DNA from: Epiperipatus broadwayi
Taxonomy: Eukaryota > Onychophora > Udeonychophora > Euonychophora > Peripatidae
Assembly (NCBI GenBank): GCA_028023455.1
Contig: JAQFVV010012544.1
Span: forward strand, 372,001-436,000
Reading direction: 5' to 3'
DNA length: 64,000 nt
Positions 1 through 11,059 of this stretch are shown piece by piece. Position 1 is the first letter of the stretch, and each line of letters opens with the position of its first letter. The notes beneath the pieces were generated by a model. The model ran no database searches, was not told where the DNA came from, and was given only the letters and a program-made list of their open reading frames with translations. The translations under genes and the position numbers were made by a program.

Positions 1-2100
1 TAACATCCATGAATTATAGCTCCAGCTCATTATTTCTGATGTTCAAACTTCATAGGAACTTCTGGAAATAAATGTGTTAAAATCATATTTATATTAATTG
101 GAAATATACAGCTCATTTTAGACTGTCAAACAAGAAAATTACCATCCCTTTATATAAATACATATTGTAACATCTTGGCTTAGATTTAAATAGGCACTAT
201 ATATTTATATAAATAATTTTACTGTCATGACTTTATATATTAATAAATGTTTAAAATTCTCAAGTGATGTTTATCTTGAATTCTCAAGTTATTATAGACA
301 CACCTAAATACAAAATAATTTGAGATTTATATTTATCTTATTAAAAATAATTCTGTCTATTTTTTTTTTCTTTTTGTAAAGTAAAACAATAAATAAATTC
401 ACTGCATTAAATTTAATATCTCATTGTAAAGTTATTAAGAAATGTAAAGATATATATTTTAATAAAATACAGTAATGTTTTGTCTATCTGCACATTTTAA
501 AACAATAGATTTAGGTAAATAAAAAATTACATTCTCACATGTATGTATTGAAGCAGTCAGATCTGAGTTCGATCCTAGCTTCATGTTATTTACCCTAATA
601 CTAACCTTAAATTTCCGATGCAATGGGGCTTTATACGTTCAATCCATGCTAATTTCCATAATGAATAACTTGTTTCAAATACGTAGTAAAATTAATTAGT
701 TTAGTTTAAATTTGATCAATTCTCTAAATAAATTCATGATAAAATATTCATGAATTTATATATATTAAATTGTGTGGGCGTATATATATTTGTAAATATT
801 AAATATATATAATTGTTCGAAAGTTTCATTGCGTCGGGAATACTTGTCTTTTTCACCTTTAAATAATTTGTAAAGTTTCGTAGATTAAAAGCTACATTCC
901 TTCGATAAGCTTTAAAATTCTTAAAAACAATAGTAAAGTTTTATGAATTGGAAAAAGATAAGGATTCATTTTTCTAATTAAATCATTTTCAAATCTTAAG
1001 AATTCATTTTCAATTAGAGAAGGAATTCAAGCTAATTAGTTTGAAAGCCTTATCGAAGGAATGTATTTGAAAACAACTAATTATAAAAAAACACATTGAT
1101 AATAAAATGAGCGCTAGCCTTAAGGCATCTGGACAATATATATAGCCCTGAAAAGTCAGGAGGAAAAAAAAGCTAGCTTTGTTGTAGAGTGGTGCAGTGA
1201 ACTCTGTGCATATTAATTTGTATTTCATCATGATAGAGGGCTAGAACATCAGGAATCTGGCTACGGTTCCTAAAGTCCCGAGAAATCTTCAATGGGGCTG
1301 CTGAACCTTTTCCCAGACCGATCATTCTGCTAAAATTATGAAAGCTACTAAAATACTGTTCCAGTAGTCAACCAATGATGCCTACGTTTTCAACAACTTG
1401 GAGATGTAACTTAAGGACCAGCGGAAGGGGTAATATATTTCTATAATGAACGTTAAACTTTCTGGCCAGTTCGAACTTTATTTTACTCTCCTCCTATTTA
1501 AGAGCTCTTTATTCTTTAATGTAACAATTTTTATAAAACCTTTTATTCATGCTACTGTAAATCTATCTCGTAATTCTTTAAATCTCTAGTCTTTAAACTT
1601 TCTCTTTTCTTACTTGGCAGTTCATTTAATATATATATATTTGTGTGCTTTATTAATGTCGTATTTAAAATTATATGCCAATAATCTTTCGACTCGATGA
1701 GCTCCTTGGTTCCATTTGCCTCACGCAAATAATATAATATAAATTTTAAATAGTTATTCTCGCCCATTAGAACTAAATTTATAAGTTCTATTAATCATCG
1801 AGTCGAAAGAAAATATTATACGTTTACTATTTTTATAATTGGCTAATAATAAATTATTAGCTCCGTTTTTCACCTATGTCCCCAGCTCCTAAGTTACAAG
1901 TGTTTATATACTCACAAAATGTTAAAATATTGATTTCTTGTTCCACTAATATATATATTTATTCGAATATAACCTTAAATGTTTTTATTGCAAAAAGGGT
2001 CGATAAAGGGTTAAATGTATTTTAATTCCACTTTTGTTATTTTATATTAATATTCAGGAAGGGCACGATATTAGGGCATAATTAATATAGTTTATAAATG
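1..2100. other. AT-rich DNA without a gene; small inverted repeats
   Basis: No coding region can be supported. Short open frames at 1010-1231 and 1552-1767 (minus) have no recognisable domain. A tRNA B-box-like word, GAGTTCGATCC, sits near 569-579 and may be a SINE scrap. Two inverted repeats stand out: about 20 bp at 894-913 against 1044-1064 (one-base indel), and a perfect 15 bp pair at 1686-1700 against 1795-1809 (CTTTCGACTCGATGA and its complement). Confidence 0.6.
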
Positions 2101-2500
2101 TTTTAAAATAGTTCGATAAAAGCTCGTTTGACTTTAATTAATTGGTCAAGTCATCACGTAGAGCATTCTACATGGGTTTTATTTTTCAACGATGACTATC
2201 AAGTCATCATCATCGAACGTTGCTGACGTAAGGCAATCTTCCGCTCCGTTAGGCTGGTCGGTGATCATATTCTCTTATTTAAATTTCTAGAGGAAGAAAG
2301 TACTTCCTTTCCTATTCATTAGTCAAAGGGCGTAAGACTTGCCAAATGCAAGCCGCCATAGGACTTCGATCATCGACTAGCGATCATCTTTCAATTTTAC
2401 TCTATGCCTTGTAATTCGTCAGTACCGTGCATCTTTGTCCCGGTAAAACCCGCTCCGTGCTCGTAATTCGTGATGAAGTGATTTAAATTAAAGTCGAACC
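2101..2500. other. CpG-richer patch of unknown origin
   Basis: This stretch is clearly less AT-rich than its surroundings and has many CpG dinucleotides (for example near 2216-2260 and 2420-2470), while most of the window is CpG-poor. No frame, RNA gene or known repeat terminus was recognised. It could be part of a young repeat, such as an LTR, or an undecayed regulatory segment. Confidence 0.35.
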
Positions 2501-3529
2501 AATTCTCAAATATATTTAGTTTAAATCAGTTTTCAAATCAAGATTAAAGTTATGCCTTAAAATACGTTTTGCTCTTCATGAATAGATTTCCGAATGTGAA
2601 AATAAATCTCACATTCCACCGTAATAAAATTAGAACAATCATTTCCGTTCTTAATGAATACCTTTATCTGCCTTTATATTTCTCATTGGGGGCATAGACA
2701 TAGAATCCCATGTTGTGTAATACTTGTTGGCATATGATAAGGACCGCCACTCTTATTATATTTATAAATTCTTTTAAAGACTAGAGGTAACTAATGCAAT
2801 CTATATTTTAGTGAACAAAACAAATTATTATTATTATTAAATATTTTCTAACATACTTGGTTTCTTAGTTCATCATTCTTTTTATAATTATTTAAATGTT
2901 AATACTCGCTGTCTGTGTTGGCAACCCGAACATACATATGATTCAATTTATAAAATTATTCAAAGTATATAAATTCTCAGATATTAGTGTTACTCAGGAG
3001 TCTCTAGTCCTCGCCAACCATTGAGCTAGTTCTTGGCACATAGCACTGTGCCGTCGATTTCTGCTATCTGAGCTGTTGAGTTGGGTTTGAATTCAGTTTT
3101 GAGTTTGAATCCGATTTGACTTGCGGTGGTGGTGGATTTTGACCGGTACAGTATATACATATTTGGGTTGTTATTTAACTATGAGATTATCATATAAATC
3201 TTTAAATTATAAATTTTTTAAAGGTAATATATGTTATTTAAAATATACAATTATAATAATTATTTGTAATAGTATTTTGAAAGTAACAAATATATTTTGT
3301 TGTTTGAAGAAAATATTTACAATTGGTTTTTTTTTTTTATATTTAAAAATATTTTTTCTAATGCAATTAAATGATGGCATATTGCCAGAGATGCTGGTTT
3401 TATTAAATGAATTGTAATTAAAGTGCAATATTTATCATTTATGTAAAATGTGTAAATTTTGAGTTTATCATTAACTACAGTATATAGTTCAATTATGTCA
3501 ACAAACAAAGAATATATAAACCTGGGTTT

Positions 3530-3570
3530 GACTTTCTCTCTCTCTATATATATAGAAAGAGAGAGTTAAA
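3530..3570. repeat. Perfect-looking CT/GA hairpin
   Basis: A CTTTCTCTCTCTC run is followed by a TATATATA turn and then by GAAAGAGAGAG, so the segment folds on itself. It may be a decayed palindromic repeat or a simple-sequence hairpin. No function is implied. Confidence 0.6.
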
Positions 3571-6112
3571 GTTTTAGTTGACAAAGATTACTGGGATAAT
3601 CGAAAGTGCTCCTAAGTGGCTAAAATTTTTAATTATTTAGTTACTTTATTTACAAATATTCAATTATATAATTACATATATTGCTTTGAAAAAAATACAG
3701 ACATCAAATAATATGTATATGATATATCCCTATCAGTTCATTTAATATAATGCATTAAGCATTGATTTTTTAAACAAATTATATATATATATTATAACCC
3801 TTTGGTTTATTCCATCTAAACTAAATATGGCATAACAATTAAGGTTAGAATATATATAATGCTTTATTTAAACAACAATATGAAAATCTAAATAGAAAGT
3901 TTGGCATTTGCTTTAAAGACAACTTTCTCTTTGAGAGGTCCCTGAAATAATAATTAAAATATAATTTGTTTTAGGAACATTATGGAAAGGAAATTTTTTT
4001 AAATGCTTATTTAAAACCATGGTTATATATGTATTGTACCCTTCCAATAGGATGATAGCCCTTAGATGATATGTCAATTCCCTACATTGGGTTATTCTAT
4101 GGCTTTATTTAGGTATCATTTAATACTCTTACCATTTTCTCAATTATCTTTGGCCAATATTAATAATTGTAAGATTCTCCTATTCTATCAAGTGATTCCT
4201 TACTTATTTGAGTTAATATTATTATTAAGAAGAAAACATTTTCCATTTTAATTTTAACAGTAGAATATTATTTTCGCCATACATTTATATTGCATAATGC
4301 ACTAAGATTTATTTTATATAATTATCTAACCATGTCATAATGAACATTCATCACACTGATGATCATTAAAATTGACATAGCAACAAACTCCTAAATTTAT
4401 TTAACTTGTAATTTACTACAAATTTTTTTGACTCACTTTTGATTATTTAAATAAAGTAAAAAGTGACCATTTAGCATATTTCACTATTGTTCCTTTTGTC
4501 TAGATGCTAATTATTGTTCAAATTCTGAATTGCTGTTTTTGTTTAATGTTTATCAGATACTTTTATTCTTTGTGAAAACAAATTCATTTGTTTATTATTT
4601 GCTCACCTCTTTAATAATATTGTAGACTTTTTCAGGCTATTTCTTATTTACCATAATTTATTTCATCACTTTCATTCCTTTGCAATTTAGTATTATCTCA
4701 ATTTTTCACTGAACATTTCTAAACTTGTTTATCATTTTTAGTTTTGTCACATATTTGGTCATTTTTTAAATGTGATGCATTTTTTATTTTTTCATAAAAT
4801 CATGTATTTTTCCATAAAATTGTTTACACTTTTTATCACATCATCAAAGTTTCAGACTTACTTTATCCACATAAATATGAGTCTTTACATTTCTTTATGT
4901 ATTTTCCTAGTAATGCCAGTGTCATTATTTGATATGACTGGAAAAATATACCAACATTTATATAGTGATTGGAATCCTCCACTTTCTTTTTCCTACTATT
5001 TTTTCTTCTATGCTAGCATTGATCCTAAGATTCTGTGATTGTTCAAGTGACCTTTCAGATGAATAATCAATTGGAAAATTTTTATATAATTGATTTTAGA
5101 GCCTAGAATTATTTGTCTGTAAATATTAATTGAAAACACACATTCACATATATAATTATCAATATATATATATATACATAATTTAAAAACTTTGGATTGG
5201 TTGTTATTGAATTGTTTTATTATTTTTTATTTTTTTGTATTGTGGGTACTTTTTTTATATACTCTATGCTTCCAAAACACTTCTATCTTTAGATTTTTTA
5301 CATATCTTCCTTCGTCATCTATTTCCTTAATACTTCAACAACTGTGTTCATTTCTTAGTTTAATTCCTTTATTATTTTTAATCTCATCTATATAATTGTT
5401 TGCAACTTTTATATTAACATTTGGTCGATGATGTGACCCTTCACTTCTTTGTGATCAAATTTTACATCAAATTTCAACTTTTGCATATCACATTTTTGTT
5501 CATTGAAGTCTCTATTCAAATAATTATCTACTATAAAGACATCAACATTCCCATTATCCCATTCTGACTTCACTTTCCATGTTATATTTATTTATAGTAT
5601 CAACAGCTCTTTAACTAAATTGAGATTTTATTTGGCTGGTTCATAAAATAAATATTTTCATATCGCTGAAATCCTTTCATCTTTTATCATTAGGTCCATG
5701 TTTTCTTTTAGAAACTTCTCCATTAAATTTATAATTTCACCCATGTCACCATGCCCTCTGATATATGGTTGCAAGTACTCTTACTGACTCTGATGCATTA
5801 GTTTCATATCCTACTTTTTTGTTGTTGTATCATTTTCTAACTAGTCTAATGAATTGAACAAAATAAAAGATAAACTTTTTTCTTTTTTTGTATTTAAAAA
5901 CTTTATTAATATTTTTATAAATGTACATTGTATAAGTCTTATAGCATTAAATAAACGTCATTGCTATATTTAAAAAAATTAACTTGAATCCAACTTTAAA
6001 TCCTAAATCATCACTGACAAAAACAAAAGCCTGAAACTGAAGAAGTTATTTAGAATAAAATTGTTCTATAATTTAATAATAATTAATTATTTAAGCTTAC
6101 AATAGAGAATGT

Positions 6113-6160
6113 TAGAGAGGGGGGATGGGGAAGGGAAGAGGGAGGGAGGGAGAGAGAGAT
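6113..6160 (+). repeat. G-rich polypurine tract
   Basis: About 48 bases of almost pure purine with several GGG runs, followed by a GA dinucleotide run, in AT-rich DNA. It is compatible with a simple repeat, or with the polypurine tract of a decayed LTR element, but no matching LTR was seen. Confidence 0.5.
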
Positions 6161-7790
6161 GTGTTGTTTTTATAGTTCTGCAATGAAGTGAAAATTTACG
6201 TCATGTTTTTGTAACTAATTAATATATATTTTATTTTCTTCATCAAACAGTTTTATTTATCAGTTAGCATTTAGTATTTTTTACATCTTGAACTATTGAT
6301 TATGAACGTTTTCTATAAAAAAAAAAATGTATCTCTAACCTATTATTTATTGTTAGCATGCCTACAAAGTCTTAAAGATTTTACTCTTCAAGTATCACTC
6401 TTCATATTTAATAAATAATATGATTTCAATTCTATTTTTACATTGTTTATTCTATGATTTTTTTCCCTAAAAAGAAATCAAGTTTTTTTATTCTATAAAA
6501 TTTGAAAAGGCTTGTGAATTGAAAGCATGATTTAATAATAAATGTACTTCCACTCGAATTAAAGTTTTATAAACATTTCAAATTATTATTTAGAAATTTA
6601 AATCAATATTAAATAAATACTTTACTGCAAAAATATATATATAAGATAGAAATAGTGAAGAAAAACTTGTCTAAGATAGATAATAGTAAAAACAACCAAA
6701 ATTTAGTAGATTTATTTGATATATAATATTATTACAAAAAGTTTATAAAAATAACGGAAATATGTATAATACTTTTATTAATATAATGAGCTATCATTTG
6801 TTCCATGAAATACTCGTTTTCTCAGATAAACATCAGAAAAGGATGGTTTTTAACTTTTTATTTAGTAGTCATTAATAAGGACTCAATAATATCTCAATTA
6901 GATAAGGTGAGGAGGGGAGAGAAGATTGGTAAGGTCAATTTTATTTTCACCAAACCAGCATGTGTAAATAAACTATAAAAATTAAATTCTTATTATCATT
7001 TAAGGTGCCACCTGGAACCTGTATTTGCAAATACTGTTTAAGAATTTATTCTGAAGCTGATATGGACCTATTCTAAACAATATGTTAACAAGGTTGTTCA
7101 AATTATGATAAATTTTTTAATCGAGTTTTACAACTGGAGTATACCAATATGGCAAGTTAACATATATGAAACCTTTCAGTAATTTATAATGATATTCCTT
7201 TGGTTAATCATTGTCCAGGTCTCATGATTAGGACATTAATTTTACATCATGATCTTCATGCTAGAAATAAATGGATTTTACATGGCAGCCTAATTATAAA
7301 TATTTTTCTAGTAAATATTAGAATTAATTGTTATTATAAATAAAGGTTGACTAACAGTATCATCTGTGTTTTACAATAAATATTGCCTTCAAAACACAAA
7401 TGGTTATATCCAGTTTTGTTCTAGAGATTTTGATGAATGCAACGTTTTCTGTGATTTCACACAATGAAAGAGTAGTGGGCTCAAAAATAAATGATAGCTG
7501 AATTGATTCTCAATTGAGTAAAATAGAAAAAAATAATTTTATTTCAATCAACTGATTAAAATTTTTATGATAATGTGATGACTAGGAGTTCAAATGTCAT
7601 AACTTTTCAATAAAATACTATTTTTAGTAAATGCTAGCAATGACTTTTATTATTAACAATCACATTAAATAGTTCAGTAATTTTGAAAACAAGTTAAAAT
7701 TAATTAACAATTCAATCTAATTTAGATAATTTGATATCAGTTCTTATTTATTACAGAGAAGTAAGTAACACACAAGGAATACTCGCCCTT

Positions 7791-7869
7791 TTCTAAACAC
7801 AAGATAAGTTTTTTGAAAAGATAAGATGAATCCACCTACCTTTTCAAAAGACTAACTTATATTTAGAAA
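7791..7869. repeat. Imperfect hairpin, arms about 28 bp
   Basis: TTCTAAACACAAG...TTTTTTGAAAAG is mirrored by CTTTTCAAAAG...TTTAGAA about 20 bp later. This could be a very short fold-back element; no flanking duplication was resolved. Confidence 0.5.
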
Positions 7870-8489
7870 CAAGAATATTTCTCAAGTATTATAAATCTAT
7901 ACAGTGTGTGTGTAGAGGGGTGATTCCCTAATAACTGTTACAAATTAAACATGATACTAAATAAATAAATAATTTGTTATATATGTTTAAAAAGTAAATA
8001 TTATCAACAAAAAGGAATGATTATGGATAATCTATTTTAAAATAAAAATATGTAGATTTATTACGTATACTTGTAAATATGTAATAAAAGTCAAATGCAA
8101 ACATCTCAAATTTACAGAAGATATTAAGAATAAAATATATAAAGTCTAAAAAAGCAGAATAAAAATAAAATAAGTTATTAAACAGGATAATTAATAATAA
8201 AAATGTAAAATGCAGAAAGAAATGTAAAAGAAACAAACAATAGGAAATCTAATAATAAAAATAATAAGATGTAAAACAAACTTAATACTATGCAGTCTAG
8301 AATATATAAAATAAAAATGTATCATACTAATAGAAAGAAATGTCAAAAACAAATAAATATAATAATAGAAAATTTTTAAAAAAATATTTATCCAATAAAA
8401 GTATTAATATAAATAAAAATATAATAGAAAATAAAATAGAAGATAATGAAAATATAATAATAATGATGATAATAATAGTAACAGTAATA

Positions 8490-8605
8490 ATATTTCTACT
8501 GCTGCTGCTGCTACTATTACTACTACTACTAATACTACTACTGCTGCTGCTGCTGGTATTACTATGGCTACCATTACTACTACTAATATTACTATTACTA
8601 TAAAA
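8490..8605. repeat. Imperfect trinucleotide repeat (CTG/ACT type)
   Basis: Interspersed CTG, CTA, ACT and ATT triplets. The leucine- or serine-rich frames on the two strands across it are by-products of the repeat and are not proposed as genes. Confidence 0.8.
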
Positions 8606-9037
8606 ACAAAAATATAGGAATAAAAATTGGCAAAAATAAAATAACAAACAGTTATGTATACTGTTAGTCAAAAGCATGTTCAGCATACTCTATTGATGTA
8701 TTCAACATTTTTATTTTGAAGTATTAACTTTTTCTTGGTATACTTATTATGTATATTGAATGAATAAAATTAGCATAAAATCATATTTAAATTAAATAAA
8801 CGTAAATATTATTATATATAATAAAAATAGTGTATGTAAATATCTATATGGATATTTTATTCCTTATATATATATAACAAAACAAATATATTCCAAACAA
8901 CGGTAAACAATTTATAATATAATATAAATAAAAACTCATAAAGAAATATTTTTGATTATATTCATAATCATTTTCAACTCAACTTTCAAAATGAAATCAT
9001 CTATTACCAACCAGAAACACATGTCGATTTAAATATT

Positions 9038-9346
9038 TCACAATTCATTAATCCTAACATTTGCTGACTGTCTGTTTATTATCGTATTTTTATACCTACT
9101 AATAAAAACTGCCTCTTTAATTTTTCTTTTTTCATTATCTCTCTCTTGGCCTAAAATTTTTATTTTGTTTATATCAAAATCAAATTTAAAATTACAATTC
9201 CTATCATGATCATAAAAAACAGATTCAGTATATAACTTGGCTTCATTATTATTATCATTACATATCTGTACATTTTTCAAAACTCTTTTATACAACAATT
9301 TATGTTCTTTAATTCTTTTCTCAATATTACATCTAGATCCCCCCAC
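9038..9346 (-). pseudogene. Second GIY-YIG fragment, inverted copy
   Basis: This minus-strand frame is almost identical over its length to the plus-strand fragment at 9446-9811 (shared KRIKEHKLLYKRVLKNVQ and GQERDNEKRKIKEAVF). It starts later, inside the YVGES region, so the GIY tyrosine and CxC pair are lost, and it stops at RINEL. The close identity suggests recent insertion as one inverted unit, or gene conversion between arms. Confidence 0.7.
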
Positions 9347-9445
9347 ATAAGTTTATAATAGTATATATAATGTTTCATTTTATGGATTGGGTAATTTAAA
9401 TAGAATGGTTAATAATTCAAAAGATAAGTTAGAAAAAAAAATAAT

Positions 9446-9811
9446 GTGAGTAATATAATTTATAGAATTTTTTGTGGGTGTAATTTATCATATGTGGGGG
9501 AATCTAGATGTAATATTAAGAAAAGAATTAAAGAACATAAATTGTTGTATAAAAGAGTTTTGAAAAATGTACAGATATGTAATGATAATAATAATGAAGT
9601 CAAGTTATATACTGAATCTGTTTTTTATGATCATGATAGGAATTGTAATTTTAAATTTGATTTTAATATAAACAAAATAAAAATTTTAGGCCAAGAGAGA
9701 GATAATGAAAAAAGAAAAATTAAAGAGGCAGTTTTTATTAGTAGGTATAAAAATACAATAATAAACAGACAATCAGCAAATGTTAGGATTAATGAATTGT
9801 GGGATATTTAA
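9446..9811 (+). pseudogene. Penelope-like C-terminal GIY-YIG endonuclease fragment
   Basis: About 121 codons encode the C-terminal nuclease of a Penelope-like element. Visible landmarks are IIYRIFCGCNLSYVGES, that is, the GIY-like tyrosine, a CxC pair as in the Penelope zinc-finger-like insert, and YVGES in place of YIG, followed by IKKRIKEHK with the conserved arginine and EH. The frame ends in RINELWDI. The first codon given is GTG, and the frame is open a few codons further upstream to a TAA at 9425-9427, so this is not a true start but the point where the upstream reverse transcriptase is lost. In a full element this nuclease nicks target DNA for target-primed reverse transcription. Family assignment is from motif recognition; activity is unlikely. 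Confidence 0.75.
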
Positions 9812-10449
9812 ATCTACATGTGTTTCCGGTTGGTAATAGATGATTCCATTTTGAAAGTTGAGTTGAAAATGATTATGAATATAATTGAAAATATTTCTTT
9901 ATGAGTTTTTATTTATATTATATTATAAATTGTTTACTGTTGTTTGGAATATGTTTAAGTTTCATTATTGTATTATTAATATTAGCGGACATTTATTTTG
10001 TTTTAATATATATATATAAGGCTAATTATTTTATTATTTGAGTAGTTCATAAGAAATTTAAGCATCAGAACTGTGAGCATGAGAATTAATTGTGGGACTT
10101 TCTAAACCATGGAGGACATTTTATATATGAAATAATGTAATAAATAATACTGTTATATATATATATATTATATGTAGACAACTTGAAAAAATGTTCTTTA
10201 ATCAAAACTGTTATGCAGAATAAAACCCCTGTATAATATGGTTGATCATAAAAAATGTCATGTTATGTGACATCATGTTATATGAAACAAAGAACTAGTT
10301 CAAAAAGCAGAGTTAGTTTAAACTATTTACAATTTATAACTAAGAGAAATATGTTTATTAAACCAATAATTGAGAAAAAGTATTACATATTAATATTATA
10401 TAATGGTTTCTGTATCATCACTACAATTACCATTAAAAAAACATTTTTG

Positions 10450-11050
10450 ATTAAATATCATCATCTTCTGAGCTTTTTCAGCAGCATCATCAGTTCTATT
10501 GTCTACTTTTTGCAAAAGACTGTTATTTTTGATTATTTGATTTTAGCTAAGTGGTTTTCCTAAATTTCATTGTATGTAGCTAAACACTTTTGAAGTTTCC
10601 TCTTCAATTTTGAGCTTCTTTTAGTGAAAGGATCTTAATTTAGAAAATATAACTCTGGCTAAATCTAGGTCTTTATTTATGCTTTTGGATCAAATGTTTA
10701 ACTTGATTATTTTAATCTGCTCTGCCATCCTTTGAATTAATTTGGTTTATTCTAGATGCCATTTTTATCTAATTTGCTTCGTCAGACTTCTTCTTTCAGT
10801 AATTCTTGAATATCTTCAACATTCACATCATCACATTTTCCTCTTATGGATTTAACAAGTGCTATTATTGCATCCATTCTATTGTCTGCTGGTTCAATTA
10901 TATTAATATTATGAATTGACTATGATTATAATTTTTTTCAGAAAGCATTCAATGTTGATGGTCTCATTTCTTTGATGGATAATGTTATGAGATTAATATA
11001 GTCCAAAAATGTAAAACCATCTTATGTTTTCATGACTTCAATGGTATTTG
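10450..11050 (-). pseudogene. Decayed Tigger/pogo-type transposase C-terminus
   Basis: Reading the minus strand from about 11,003 down to 10,782 gives YINLITLSIKEMRPSTLNAF, two in-frame stops where the family has tryptophans (the ACWKKLW region), then EPADNRMDAIIALVKSI and DDVNVEDIQELLKEEV before a stop. This is the C-terminal tail of pogo/Tigger transposases (Tc1/mariner superfamily, CENP-B/Jerky related): a conserved KKLW block followed by an acidic DVxxEDIQELL segment. Further decayed sequence down to about 10,450 resembles the last helical part. The catalytic DDE core is not present. Frames on the plus strand here (10,255-10,563) are shadows. Identification rests on remembered family motifs and has not been aligned. 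Confidence 0.6.
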
Positions 11051-11059
11051 CACTTAAAA

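Larger units (their letters stand above)
2501..8490. other. AT-rich DNA without a supported gene
   Basis: Short AT-rich frames here (around 3121-3508, 4066-4251, 4772-5395, 8021-8236) are low-complexity and lack domain signatures. Landmarks are a CT/GA hairpin at 3530-3570, a purine tract at 6113-6160, an imperfect 28-bp-arm hairpin at 7791-7869, and a possible decayed reading frame on the minus strand at 5400-5860 (see findings). Confidence 0.5.
8862..10026. mobile_element. Penelope-like element: two inverted 5'-truncated copies
   Basis: Two near-identical copies of the 3' part of a Penelope-like retroelement lie head to head. The left copy reads on the minus strand (about 9349 down to 8862), the right on the plus strand (about 9446 to 10026), with about 100-140 bp of non-shared sequence between their 5' ends. 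Each covers the C-terminal GIY-YIG region and a 3' untranslated segment ending in a TATATATAAGG-like word. The right arm has about 43 bp (near 9957-10000) missing from the left arm. The reverse transcriptase domain is absent from both, so neither can act alone. Inverted and partial-tandem copies are a known habit of this class. A short direct repeat TATTTTATT (8853-8861 and 10027-10035) could be a target duplication but is low complexity. Confidence 0.75.

Noticed and set aside
560-590. Stand-alone tRNA gene from the B-box-like GAGTTCGATCC
   Set aside because: No A box or cloverleaf pairing was found around it.
8327-8686. Serine-rich or leucine-rich 87-119 residue frames
   Set aside because: They are the two strands of an imperfect trinucleotide repeat and AT-rich flanks, with no domain.
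9812-10085. Hammerhead in the Penelope-like 3' region
   Set aside because: GATGATT and GAAAG words occur, but no complete CTGANGA box with supporting helices could be built.
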